Of a stretch of DNA of 64,000 nucleotides, positions 9,151-17,011 are shown piece by piece. Every line of letters begins with the position of its first letter. The stretch's first letter is position 1. A program made the position numbers and the translations under genes. Source of the stretch: PGYR01 sp046290495. Lineage in GTDB: Bacteria; Bacteroidota; Ignavibacteria; Kapaibacteriales; UBA2268. The notes beneath the pieces are model-generated. The model was not told the DNA's origin, ran no database searches, and saw only the letters and a program-made list of their open reading frames with translations. The stretch is from the NCBI GenBank assembly GCA_046290495.1, contig JBKAGT010000005.1:620001-684000 (forward strand). The letters run 5' to 3'.

Positions 9151-9549
9151 ATGAAAAAAACTAGCTTGAGTAGATTAACAATTAAGAATGCACAATATTA
9201 CGGATATCATGGTGTAAAGGCAGAAGAGAGAAAATTAGGTGGGAAGTTTGAAGTTGATTTGGTTTTGGATTATGATGCCAAATCAGCGATTGTCCGTGAT
9301 GACGTTAATTATGCTCTTAACTATGAAATTGCAATGTTCTGTATATCTGAGATTATAACTGGTGAATCTTATTCTTTGATTGAAACAATTGCTAATGAGA
9401 TTCTTAACTCTGTAATGGAGAAATTTAGTTTCCTCCAGAAGGCAACTGTTAGAGTAAGAAAACTAAGTGCCCCAATGAAAAGATATATCGATTATGTAGA
9501 AGTAGAACAAAGTATGAGCAGAACTGATAAACCTACTGAATCAGAATAA
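9151..9549 (+). CDS. folB: Dihydroneopterin aldolase
   Basis: This 132-residue enzyme converts dihydroneopterin to 6-hydroxymethyl-dihydropterin plus glycolaldehyde in folate synthesis. QYYGYHGVKAEERKLGG matches the family's AYHGV-EER block with the catalytic-region Glu; VNYALNYE provides the Tyr-binding segment; SLIETIANEI is the conserved LIE-LA helix; ATVRVRKLSAPM contains the conserved Lys near the C-terminus. The C-terminal 15 residues (SRTDKPTESE) are an unstructured extension. A GAGAAAG stretch precedes the ATG. It is the first gene of folB-folK-dnaG-ybbR. Confidence 0.94.
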   Translation: MKKTSLSRLTIKNAQYYGYHGVKAEERKLGGKFEVDLVLDYDAKSAIVRDDVNYALNYEIAMFCISEIITGESYSLIETIANEILNSVMEKFSFLQKATVRVRKLSAPMKRYIDYVEVEQSMSRTDKPTESE

Positions 9550-9562
9550 GTATTGATTTTAT

Positions 9563-10075
9563 ATGAGTAATTACAATGAATCAATAACTAGGACTAGCCG
9601 TACACTCCTTTCTTTAGGAGCAAATGAAGGAGATAAAGAAAAAAATTTAATTAAAGCAATAGAGTTGTTAGAATCTAGAGATGTATTAAAAATACTTAAG
9701 AAATCATCTTTCTACTATACGGAGCCTTACGGAGTAAAGAATCAAGATTGGTTTATCAATCTATGTATATATGGAGAAACATCATTATCTCCGTATGATT
9801 TACTAAAACAATGTAAGAATATTGAGACTCTAATAGGTAGAAAAGAACGGCAAAGGTGGCACGAAAGAGAGATAGATATTGATATAATACTTTATGGTGA
9901 CACTAATCTAAAAGAGGAAGATTTGATTATCCCTCATAAAGAGTATAAGAAAAGAAATTTTGTATTAATTCCTGCAGCTGAAATTGTTGGGAAAATTACT
10001 CCACCAGATAGTAATAAAACGATTAAAGAACTTTCAGAAATTTGTATTGATAAAAGTGGTATAAAGAAAATATAA
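9563..10075 (+). CDS. folK: 2-amino-4-hydroxy-6-hydroxymethyldihydropteridine pyrophosphokinase
   Basis: This 170-residue HPPK transfers pyrophosphate from ATP to 6-hydroxymethyl-dihydropterin, the step after FolB. LLSLGANEGDKEKNL is the N-terminal strand-helix. The block RKERQRWHEREIDIDIILYG holds the ATP-binding arginines and the two Mg-binding aspartates (DID). IPHKEYKKRNFVLIPAAEI is the C-terminal signature. It lies 13 bases after folB, and its TAA stop directly abuts the GTG of dnaG, so translation may be coupled. Confidence 0.95.
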   Translation: MSNYNESITRTSRTLLSLGANEGDKEKNLIKAIELLESRDVLKILKKSSFYYTEPYGVKNQDWFINLCIYGETSLSPYDLLKQCKNIETLIGRKERQRWHEREIDIDIILYGDTNLKEEDLIIPHKEYKKRNFVLIPAAEIVGKITPPDSNKTIKELSEICIDKSGIKKI

Positions 10076-11938
10076 GTGTTTATTTCAGATGACATAGTAC
10101 AACAAATAAAAAACGATGCTGATATTGTAGAAATTATCAGTGAGTATGTCAATTTGAAAAAAAGGGGTAAGAACTATGTTGGACTCAGCCCATTTACAAA
10201 TGAGAAAACTGCATCCTTTATTGTCTCTCCTGACAAACAAATTTTTAAAGACTTCTCCTCTGGCAAAGGTGGCGACCTTTTTACTTTCTTAATGGAATAT
10301 AGAAGGATTACATTTCATGAAGCAATTGTAGAACTTGCAAACAAACTCAATATAGAGCTAAAATCTGATCCTAATTCATCAGGTCAATCAAAGCAAAAAA
10401 CCTCGAAAAGAAAACAAATTTTAGATTTATTAGAAGATGTAAAAAAGTTCTATGTTAATTCTATGAGATTAGATGAAAATCAAATAGCAATACAGTATTT
10501 TTTAAAAAGAGGTTTTACCGCTGAAATTCAAAAGAAGTATGAGCTTTGTTATGCTCCTGATAGCTGGGATGGAACTGTAAATCATCTGCGAAAGAAAGGA
10601 TACACAGAATCTTTAATGTTAGAGTCAGGAGTAATTGGTAAAAGTAAATCAAATACCTTGTATGACAGGTTCAAAGGTAGAGCAATATTTCCAATAAAAG
10701 ATCACCTTGGAAAAGTAATTGGATTTGGTGGTAGAGATTTGACGAATAGTCCAAAAGCTGCTAAGTATATCAACTCACCCCAGTCAATGGTTTATGATAA
10801 GAGTGATGTGCTTTATGGTTTTCATGAAGGAATAGATGAGATAAGAAATCAGGAAGAAGTAATACTTGTCGAAGGTTATGCAGACGTTGTTTCACTAAGC
10901 CAAGCAGGTATAACAAATGTAGTAGCTGTAAGTGGTACTGCTCTAACTGAGAAGCATTGTAACAGATTAAAAAGATATGTTAAAACTGTATACCTGAATT
11001 TTGATTCTGATAGAGCTGGTATAAGCGCTGCGGATAAATCAATTGATATATGTTTAGAAAATGAGATTGATGTTCAAGTAATAGAGCTGCCTGAAGGAGA
11101 AGACCCTGATACAATAATTCGCGAAAAAGGTAAGAAAGAATATGAATTACTTATCAGGAAATCTCTAAGCTTTGTTGAGTTCAGAGTAAATCAATTCAAA
11201 AAAACATGGGACAAAAAAAATCCCAAAGTACTTTCAGATTTTCTGCAGAAAATGATAGCAACTATAAACAAAATTAGTAATGTATTTGTTCATGATCACT
11301 ACATAAAGGAATTAACAGAACTACTAGATTTATCTGAGAATGAGAGGTCACTACTTTATGAACAAAAAAATCAATCAAGTTCATCTACAAACAGTAGTAA
11401 TTTAAAATTAGTAGAAAATACAACAGATTGGCATCCCGAAGCCATGTTAGTTGATCTAAAAAAAGAACTAACAGATGCAGAAATTAAAATATTTTCTTAT
11501 CTTTTAGAATCTAAAAATATAAAAAGTCAGATGGAAGAATTGCAACTCTCTTCTGAGTTCTTTCAATCTGACACTGGGAAAAGTATATTCGATCATTTAG
11601 AAATGCTTGATTTTGATAATTCTGAAGGATTGATTCAACAGATAATACATTCGGAAGAAGCAGATGAAGAGCTTAATGAAATACTTACAACCATTATAAT
11701 GCTCAATGATGAGTTCAGACCATCAGAGCAATGGGACAAGTTCAGGCATATTGATCCAGTAAAAATGGATAAATTAATTGAAGAAGCTATAAGAAAGATT
11801 ATGTTAGAAAACTTGGAATCAGAAATTAATGATTTACTGAGAGCAATAGAAGAAAATCCAGAAAATGATAAACTTTTTGCTAATTATAATGAGTTAATTA
11901 AGCGAAGAGAAAAAATGTATGAAAATTCTAAAGACTAA
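10076..11938 (+). CDS. dnaG: DNA primase lacking the CHC2 zinc ligands
   Basis: This 620-residue replicative primase makes RNA primers at the fork. It starts at a GTG right after the folK stop. The N-terminal zinc-finger domain is recognisable in fold (SPFTNEKTASF, FKDFSSGKGGD, residues 38-67), but all four ligands of the usual CPFH...CFGC motif are replaced (S38, T41, D59, S62). The RNA polymerase domain is intact (DRFKGRAIFPIKD, GKVIGFGGRDL, KYINSPQ). So is the TOPRIM domain (VILVEGYADVVSL with the catalytic Glu, FDSDRAG with the metal-binding Asp pair). The C-terminal third is a DnaB-interaction-like helical region. The ligand loss occurs in a way I recall from Flavobacteriia DnaG, so it is probably functional rather than decay. 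Confidence 0.95.
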   Translation: MFISDDIVQQIKNDADIVEIISEYVNLKKRGKNYVGLSPFTNEKTASFIVSPDKQIFKDFSSGKGGDLFTFLMEYRRITFHEAIVELANKLNIELKSDPNSSGQSKQKTSKRKQILDLLEDVKKFYVNSMRLDENQIAIQYFLKRGFTAEIQKKYELCYAPDSWDGTVNHLRKKGYTESLMLESGVIGKSKSNTLYDRFKGRAIFPIKDHLGKVIGFGGRDLTNSPKAAKYINSPQSMVYDKSDVLYGFHEGIDEIRNQEEVILVEGYADVVSLSQAGITNVVAVSGTALTEKHCNRLKRYVKTVYLNFDSDRAGISAADKSIDICLENEIDVQVIELPEGEDPDTIIREKGKKEYELLIRKSLSFVEFRVNQFKKTWDKKNPKVLSDFLQKMIATINKISNVFVHDHYIKELTELLDLSENERSLLYEQKNQSSSSTNSSNLKLVENTTDWHPEAMLVDLKKELTDAEIKIFSYLLESKNIKSQMEELQLSSEFFQSDTGKSIFDHLEMLDFDNSEGLIQQIIHSEEADEELNEILTTIIMLNDEFRPSEQWDKFRHIDPVKMDKLIEEAIRKIMLENLESEINDLLRAIEENPENDKLFANYNELIKRREKMYENSKD

Positions 11939-12902
11939 ATTAAAAGACAAAAAAATTAAGATTAGAAAATCTATAGTTGGTGCCATTATATTGGCTACTA
12001 CTCTTTGGATTTATACTACTCTCAATAATGAATATGTAACGTTTGTAAAGGTACCACTGAAAGTTGTAGTTCCAAATAACAGAGCAATAGAAAACCCTAT
12101 ACCTAACAATTTAGAAGTAGAAGTTAAAGGAAAAGGGTGGGATATTTTCAATCTTTTATTTTTTAATACATCAAAAGAGATAACATTAGATTTATCCAAA
12201 CAAAATATAGATAAGGATAACTTTGAAATTGGAAGGCAACAAATACTTAAATCAGTCCGATATATCGGGAATTTAGAATCTATTGATGTTCTTCCTGATA
12301 ATGTTGAGTTCAGAACAGGTGTCAGTGGTGAATACTTTGTCAATGTAAAACCAAATGTCAAGATAGTACCCAAAAAAGGCTTCGTATTAGTAGATGGACC
12401 AAATGTAGAACCAGACAAAATAAGGATTAAGGGTAATAATAATATAGTCAGTAATATAAAAAATTGGGAAACCAACTACTCACTTATAGAAGAAGTTTCA
12501 AACAAATTTAGAGTAAAAGTTACACTTAAAGACACTTTGAGCTCTATCATTAAAAAATCTAGGAATAATGTATTTGTATTGGGTGAGTTGGAACAGATTG
12601 CATATAAAACGTTTCATGATATACCTTATACTATGATAAATGGAAAAGCCGAAAGCTACGAAATCACACCAAATAAATTTGATATAACTGTAAAAGGTGG
12701 TATTACTGCAATATCTAATTTCACTTCAGAAGATATTAAAATTATATTAAATGCAAACGAAATTTACAATAGTAAGACTGGAACAGCATTAGTATCAGTT
12801 GAACTAGACGGTGAAGTAAAATTAAGTAATACAAATGAATTATTTGTTTATGCATTTAGAAACTCCAAGGAAAAGAATATGATAGAGTTTGCTGATAAAT
12901 AA
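11919..12902 (+). CDS. YbbR (CdaR-like) domain membrane-anchored protein
   Basis: This is a 327-residue protein with a short basic N-terminus, one transmembrane helix (about residues 19-36, SIVGAIILATTLWIYTTL) and an extracytoplasmic region made of YbbR-like beta repeats (PLKVVVPNNRAIENPIPNNL-type segments, PDKIRIKGNNN, PNKFDITVKGG). In Firmicutes YbbR/CdaR proteins regulate the diadenylate cyclase CdaA. No cyclase is present here, so that role cannot be transferred. It overlaps the dnaG end by 20 bases and is the last gene of the folate-primase operon. The start ATG at 11919 is the first that includes the full membrane anchor. Confidence 0.82.
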   Translation: MKILKTKLKDKKIKIRKSIVGAIILATTLWIYTTLNNEYVTFVKVPLKVVVPNNRAIENPIPNNLEVEVKGKGWDIFNLLFFNTSKEITLDLSKQNIDKDNFEIGRQQILKSVRYIGNLESIDVLPDNVEFRTGVSGEYFVNVKPNVKIVPKKGFVLVDGPNVEPDKIRIKGNNNIVSNIKNWETNYSLIEEVSNKFRVKVTLKDTLSSIIKKSRNNVFVLGELEQIAYKTFHDIPYTMINGKAESYEITPNKFDITVKGGITAISNFTSEDIKIILNANEIYNSKTGTALVSVELDGEVKLSNTNELFVYAFRNSKEKNMIEFADK

Positions 12903-12950
12903 TTTAATTCGTAATTTGATTTATTAATTAACATTTAACAGAATGGAGTT

Positions 12951-14123
12951 ATGAAATTTATTAAAATTCTTTTAGTTGGAGCGAGTTTGTCTTTTTTGAC
13001 ATTTAGCTCAATGAAAGCGGAGTTCAATGAAAATGGTGTCTTTGAGATTTCATCTGAATTTAGTGGATTTAATTCCGAAAATTTCAAAGGTTATACAAAA
13101 CCTCTTTTTACAACAATAGGTCAAGGTGCTCAATCAAATTTATTTAGTGTTGCTAATTACAATGAAAGTTACTCGATAGGTATAGATATATCGCTATCCT
13201 CCACACTTATTCCAGGTAGTCAAGAAAATTATAATGCAATGTTACCAGCAGCGTTTGGTGATACAAACATAATGGATAATGCTATTTATAAGAATGGTGA
13301 AATAATTAGAAATATTGGCGGTACTGTAGAACAGCCAACCATATATGGTGGCGAAAGTAATGCAATTTATGTAGTATCTCCTGTGCCCGGTGGTGACCCT
13401 GCGGACAGTATTTATAAATCAATAGCTTATAACGAAGGTAATAATATTGCTACAATGGCATCATTACCAGCAATTCAATTTATATTTGGTTTGCCAACTA
13501 GAACTGAAATAAGGTTTAGATATCTAGGTGCACCAATTGATGAAGAAATGTACAATCACATTGCAATCTCTGCAAATCAACAAGTAGATGAATGGTTTGA
13601 TATGTTTGATAGTGAAGATAATATGTCTTTAGCTATTCATGGGTCTTATCAATTCATGACTTTAGCAGAAACAATTGATATGAATTCTTGGGCGGCAGGT
13701 GTACACTTTAGCAAAGGCTTCGGCGATGGTCTATCAGTATATGCTGGTTTACAATTAGAAGATCTTGGTGGTACTTTCAACGTAGAAAGAAAAAATGGTT
13801 ACCAAGAAGAATTCTATGTAGAAGGAACTAATGAATTAAGAAATCTTAACGATGTACCTACTGAGTTGCAAGCACAGTATGTTGCGCACGTAAATGCAAG
13901 AAGAGATACAGAAAATAGTCCTTTTGAAGAAGTAAGATTATTAAAACCTATTTCATTTGATATTGAAACTTTTACAAATTGGAGATTCACTGTTGGTGGC
14001 GCATATGAATATGGCATAATGGAATTTCATCTTGATATGGGATATGCTTCACAAATGTTCCTCAATGGAGGGATAAGACTAAGATTTAAAGAATGGACTA
14101 ACAGTTCAGATACAGAAAATTAA
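12951..14123 (+). CDS. DUF6588-like secreted/outer membrane protein
   Basis: This is a 390-residue protein with a signal peptide (about residues 1-23, ending SSMKA). The sequence pattern (YTKPLFTTIGQGAQSNLF, then a strand-rich middle with LPAIQFIFGLPTRTEIRFRY, then beta-hairpins to a C-terminal GGIRLRFKEW) resembles the DUF6588 family of FCB bacteria. That family looks like an outer membrane barrel of unknown function. The start is supported by GGAG 4 bases upstream of the ATG. It is followed 18 bases later by a lipoprotein gene, likely in the same operon. The family call is by resemblance only. Confidence 0.68.
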   Translation: MKFIKILLVGASLSFLTFSSMKAEFNENGVFEISSEFSGFNSENFKGYTKPLFTTIGQGAQSNLFSVANYNESYSIGIDISLSSTLIPGSQENYNAMLPAAFGDTNIMDNAIYKNGEIIRNIGGTVEQPTIYGGESNAIYVVSPVPGGDPADSIYKSIAYNEGNNIATMASLPAIQFIFGLPTRTEIRFRYLGAPIDEEMYNHIAISANQQVDEWFDMFDSEDNMSLAIHGSYQFMTLAETIDMNSWAAGVHFSKGFGDGLSVYAGLQLEDLGGTFNVERKNGYQEEFYVEGTNELRNLNDVPTELQAQYVAHVNARRDTENSPFEEVRLLKPISFDIETFTNWRFTVGGAYEYGIMEFHLDMGYASQMFLNGGIRLRFKEWTNSSDTEN

Positions 14124-14141
14124 TTTTAAAGGATTTATATT

Positions 14142-14738
14142 ATGAAAAAATTCAATTATATACTATTGACATTACTAACAATAGTAACGCTATTTGCAGT
14201 TCAAAGTTGTGATGTTGCAAATGTTGCTGATATTGCACTTCAGCTAACTATTGACTTTGACCCGAGTTTCGATAACAGGGCCGTACCTGACAGTTCTGTT
14301 GAGGTTGTAAACTTAGAAGATTATCCTGAATATAACGATAATAGAGACCAGATAGAAGATGCTGAAATACTACATTTTAATTATAGTATTAATGAAATTA
14401 AGACATCAGATAATTTACCTATAGATTCAATAGAATTCGAAAGAATAGCATTTTATCTAATTCCAACATTTACAGACGGAGGTGCTAGAGTACCTGGTCA
14501 AAGATATCTATTAGGTGAATTCACAGATGTTAAAATTTCAGATTATTATAAAACTGCAAAGTACATTATTGAAGTTGGAGATGATGTAGGTGAGCTTATT
14601 TCAGAACAAATTAAGGAAACACCTTACTTTATTTTTGTAACTGAATATAGCGAAATGAAAGGTGAAAACAGATCAAATTACTTTGATTACATAGATGCTC
14701 ATGTTGATATGGTAATCCGTGTAAGTACAACAAACTAA
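14142..14738 (+). CDS. Putative lipoprotein of unknown function
   Basis: This is a 198-residue protein whose signal peptide ends in a lipobox (VQSC, Cys at residue 23), so it is probably lipid-anchored. The mature part is acidic, with strand-like segments (EILHFNYSINEIKTSDNLPI, IAFYLIPTF) and no recognisable motif. AAGGA lies about 9 bases before the ATG. It follows the DUF6588-like gene closely and may act with it in the outer membrane. I do not recognise the family. Confidence 0.7.
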   Translation: MKKFNYILLTLLTIVTLFAVQSCDVANVADIALQLTIDFDPSFDNRAVPDSSVEVVNLEDYPEYNDNRDQIEDAEILHFNYSINEIKTSDNLPIDSIEFERIAFYLIPTFTDGGARVPGQRYLLGEFTDVKISDYYKTAKYIIEVGDDVGELISEQIKETPYFIFVTEYSEMKGENRSNYFDYIDAHVDMVIRVSTTN

Positions 14739-14829
14739 ATCACCTTCTTAATTTCTCGAACCTATATGCAATATAATAAAGAACTTATCGTTCATAGTGT
14801 AAGTTTAATAATATTTTATAGGTAGGATT

Positions 14830-14997
14830 ATGTTAAGATGGGTTATTATATTTTTAGTAGTTGCATTAATTGCTGCGGTATTTGGTTTTGGAGGAATTGC
14901 TGCTGGTGCAGCTTCAATAGCTAAAATATTATTTTTTATATTTATTGTCTTATTTGTTATTTCCCTTATTATGGGAGCAATTAAAGGCTTTAAATAA
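14830..14997 (+). CDS. DUF1328 small membrane protein (YtjA-like)
   Basis: This is a 55-residue, almost entirely hydrophobic protein starting MLRWVIIFLVVALIAAVFGF and containing GGIAAGAASIAKILFFIFIV, the hallmark of DUF1328/YtjA proteins, with two transmembrane helices. The function of the family is unknown; members are small, widespread and often stress-linked. AGGTAGGA precedes the ATG by a few bases. A strong terminator follows 23 bases after the stop, so it is likely a small stand-alone transcript or the end of the preceding operon. Confidence 0.88.
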   Translation: MLRWVIIFLVVALIAAVFGFGGIAAGAASIAKILFFIFIVLFVISLIMGAIKGFK

Positions 14998-15020
14998 ATA
15001 ACTAAAGAATTTATTAAAAG

Positions 15021-15052
15021 ACTCTCTTTATTTTTAAAGAGAGTTTTTTTTT
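15021..15052 (+). terminator. Rho-independent terminator after the DUF1328 gene
   Basis: A perfect 10-bp stem (ACTCTCTTTA / TAAAGAGAGT) with a TTTT loop is followed by a run of nine T. It ends the plus-strand transcript carrying the DUF1328 gene and separates it from the yihY-type gene. Confidence 0.9.
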
Positions 15053-15078
15053 ATTCAAATTAAAGTTAACTTGAAAGT

Positions 15079-16011
15079 ATGATTGAATGGGTAAAAAGAC
15101 TTATAAACCATCCATGGGAGACCATCAAATCTGCATGGAGAACATTTGAAATATTTGAAGAGAGACTTGATCGCCATCATACATTTATGTTGGCATCTGG
15201 TATTGCGTTCAATATTCTTCTATATTTATTACCATTATTTTTAATATTAGTGGTACTTATAAGAATGTTTTTTGGTGAACAAGGAATTATCCAGATATTC
15301 CACGACATTATGTTAGAGTTTCTTCCTCCAACTTCAGACACATATAATTTGATTGACACAATAACAAAAGAAATTGAAGTGTTAGTTGGCTATTCATCTT
15401 TATTTGGAATTATAGGTGGTGTATCCTTACTTTGGCTTTCATCTCTACTTATAAGCTCTTTTAGGAATGCACTTAATGCAATTTTCAATTTGAAAAGCAG
15501 ACATATTTTTATACTATATCGATTTAAAGATATGCTATTAATAATAGTACTAACTATATTAATCTTGCTCTATTCTTATGCATTCCCATTTATTTCATTT
15601 TTAATAGAAGCCGCTAGTGACATTTCACCTGATATTTTTACAGGTTTCATTCAAGAACTACTTACACTATTGGTGTCACTAACCACATCATTTTTGCTTA
15701 TATATTTCATATATAGGTGGGTTCCTAACCAGAGAATTCCTAGAAAGCCTCGTATTTTTGCTACTATATCAACAGTAATAATGATAGAATTATCAAGACA
15801 TTTATTTGCTTGGTACTTATCATCAGTTTCTAATTATGGTAAATTCTATGGCACTTACGCTGTAATCGTATCTATTGCAGTTTGGGTGTATTACTCTTCA
15901 TTAATCATTCTTCTTAGCGCAGAACTTGGCAAATTCATCTACGATATGAAATGGAAAGAAAAGAATGACGATGTTGAGGAAGAAAAGTTTGTTGACAGAC
16001 TACCAATCTAA
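15079..16011 (+). CDS. YihY/virulence factor BrkB family membrane protein
   Basis: This 310-residue integral membrane protein has about six transmembrane helices. HTFMLASGIAFNILLYLLPL and the downstream FGIIGGVSLLWLSSLLISSF are typical of the YihY/BrkB family. The conserved FKDMLLIIVLTILIL and VPNQRIPRKPRI segments and the final YYSSLIILLSAELGKFIYD complete the match. The family was once misannotated as RNase BN, and its true role (probably envelope-related) is unsettled. The charged C-terminal tail is cytoplasmic. Its stop overlaps the convergent stop of the exonuclease gene by 4 bases. Confidence 0.9.
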   Translation: MIEWVKRLINHPWETIKSAWRTFEIFEERLDRHHTFMLASGIAFNILLYLLPLFLILVVLIRMFFGEQGIIQIFHDIMLEFLPPTSDTYNLIDTITKEIEVLVGYSSLFGIIGGVSLLWLSSLLISSFRNALNAIFNLKSRHIFILYRFKDMLLIIVLTILILLYSYAFPFISFLIEAASDISPDIFTGFIQELLTLLVSLTTSFLLIYFIYRWVPNQRIPRKPRIFATISTVIMIELSRHLFAWYLSSVSNYGKFYGTYAVIVSIAVWVYYSSLIILLSAELGKFIYDMKWKEKNDDVEEEKFVDRLPI

Positions 16012-16736
16012 AACTTAAGATATTTTTGCCAAATTAGAAATAGTTCCCAAGTTGCATTTATATCTCTTAAGCAATAGTCAGAAATAGTCTCTATCTCACC
16101 TTTTTTATATAATTCTGAAACCATAGAACCATCGACACCTTCACTTTTTGGGGAGGTTATACCGTATGCACGAGTGTAGAAATCAAAATTAAATCGCTTT
16201 GATGCAGAATATGGTGAAGGGTTATAGAAACTAAGCTCATCTATCAAATCTACGTGTCCTTTATAATTCCAACGAGTACCACTCATTAAATTTTTTGATG
16301 GTCTGATTTTAAGTAAAGAGCTTCGAAGCATCAAGAATGGAACATCGAAGCTTCTGCCATTGAATGAAATCAGTGTAGCATTATTATACTTTATTAATAG
16401 CTTCCAGAAATTTTCTAGTAATCCTCTTTCAGAATATAGAAAACAGCTTTTACCGCTCTGTAGTGTTATTTCTTTACCCTCTTCCCCATCATAGTCAGGC
16501 AAAGTAGAGAGTGCCGCTTCACTTTTTAATACATAGTCATCTCCATCTCTTTCCATCAGCTGCATACCAATACAGCAGACTTGGGCAGTAAATGGTGACA
16601 GCCCCATAAGATACTTCTTCTGCTCTTTTTCTTCTTCTGTTTCTGCTCCTCGAAGGATATATTCTTGTTGGGATTCTGAAAATTGATCAAAATCAATAGT
16701 GGCAGTTTCTATGTCAAAAGCGATATATTGTTCCAT
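16008..16736 (-). CDS. DnaQ-like 3'-5' exonuclease (PolB-exonuclease-related)
   Basis: This 242-residue protein has the three exonuclease motifs: FDIETA near residue 8 (DxE), ISFNGRSFDVPFLMLRS (motif II Asp) and YCLRDINATWELF (YxxxD-type motif III). The overall pattern (GHVDLIDELSFYNPSPYSAS between motifs II and III) matches the predicted 3'-5' exonucleases related to the proofreading domain of PolB (PF10108-type). They act on DNA or RNA ends; the substrate is unknown. It is monocistronic. The start ATG at 16736 follows an AT-rich leader. Confidence 0.85.
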   Translation of the reverse strand: MEQYIAFDIETATIDFDQFSESQQEYILRGAETEEEKEQKKYLMGLSPFTAQVCCIGMQLMERDGDDYVLKSEAALSTLPDYDGEEGKEITLQSGKSCFLYSERGLLENFWKLLIKYNNATLISFNGRSFDVPFLMLRSSLLKIRPSKNLMSGTRWNYKGHVDLIDELSFYNPSPYSASKRFNFDFYTRAYGITSPKSEGVDGSMVSELYKKGEIETISDYCLRDINATWELFLIWQKYLKF

Positions 16737-16828
16737 ATTATATTAAATATTTTCAATGATTAGATAGAACAATATAGTAAATTTCTTACTTAGTGATATG
16801 ATAAACGATACTAAAAGTATAAAAAGAA

Positions 16829-16860
16829 AAAAGCCAATCTAAATAAATAGATTGGCTTTT
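16829..16860 (-). terminator. Rho-independent terminator downstream of tRNA-Lys
   Basis: A 13-bp stem (AAAAGCCAATCTA / TAGATTGGCTTTT) has a six-base loop. On the minus strand it is followed by a T-rich tract and lies just 3' of tRNA-Lys. The plus-strand side is also T-rich, so it could work in both directions. Confidence 0.85.
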
Positions 16861-16866
16861 TATCAG

Positions 16867-16939
16867 TGACTCCTACAGGATTTGAACCTGTGGCCCTTTG
16901 ATTAAAAATCAAATGCTCTACCGGCTGAGCTAAGGAGTC
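16867..16939 (-). tRNA. tRNA-Lys (UUU)
   Basis: This 73-base cloverleaf on the minus strand has acceptor stem GACTCCT/AGGAGTC, a D-loop with AGCTCAGCCGGTAGAGC, anticodon stem TTTGA/TCAAA with loop TTTTTAA (anticodon TTT), and a T-arm with GGTTCAAATCC. The discriminator base is A. No CCA is encoded. A TAnnTTTG box lies 8 bases upstream and a terminator follows. Confidence 0.97.
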
Positions 16940-16946
16940 TCCGTCT

Positions 16947-16954
16947 CAAAAATA
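16947..16954 (-). promoter_or_regulatory. Candidate -7 box for tRNA-Lys
   Basis: On the minus strand, TATTTTTG matches TAnnTTTG and ends 8 bases before the tRNA 5' end. This is a reasonable distance for a transcript start at or just before the tRNA. Confidence 0.55.
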
Positions 16955-17011
16955 GAATACAAAATTAAGGGTTCTGTATTTAATATGCAAACTTTTTTTG
17001 AAATAATTTTA

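Noticed and set aside
10190..10270. Loss of zinc ligands in DnaG as a sequencing error
   Set aside because: All four positions are changed by in-frame substitutions while the flanking conserved residues are kept, which random errors would not produce.
12011..12475. A 154-codon minus-strand frame opposite the YbbR-domain gene
   Set aside because: It lies wholly inside a recognised gene, and its composition (Leu/Ser/Thr-rich) is what antisense of this AT-rich code gives.
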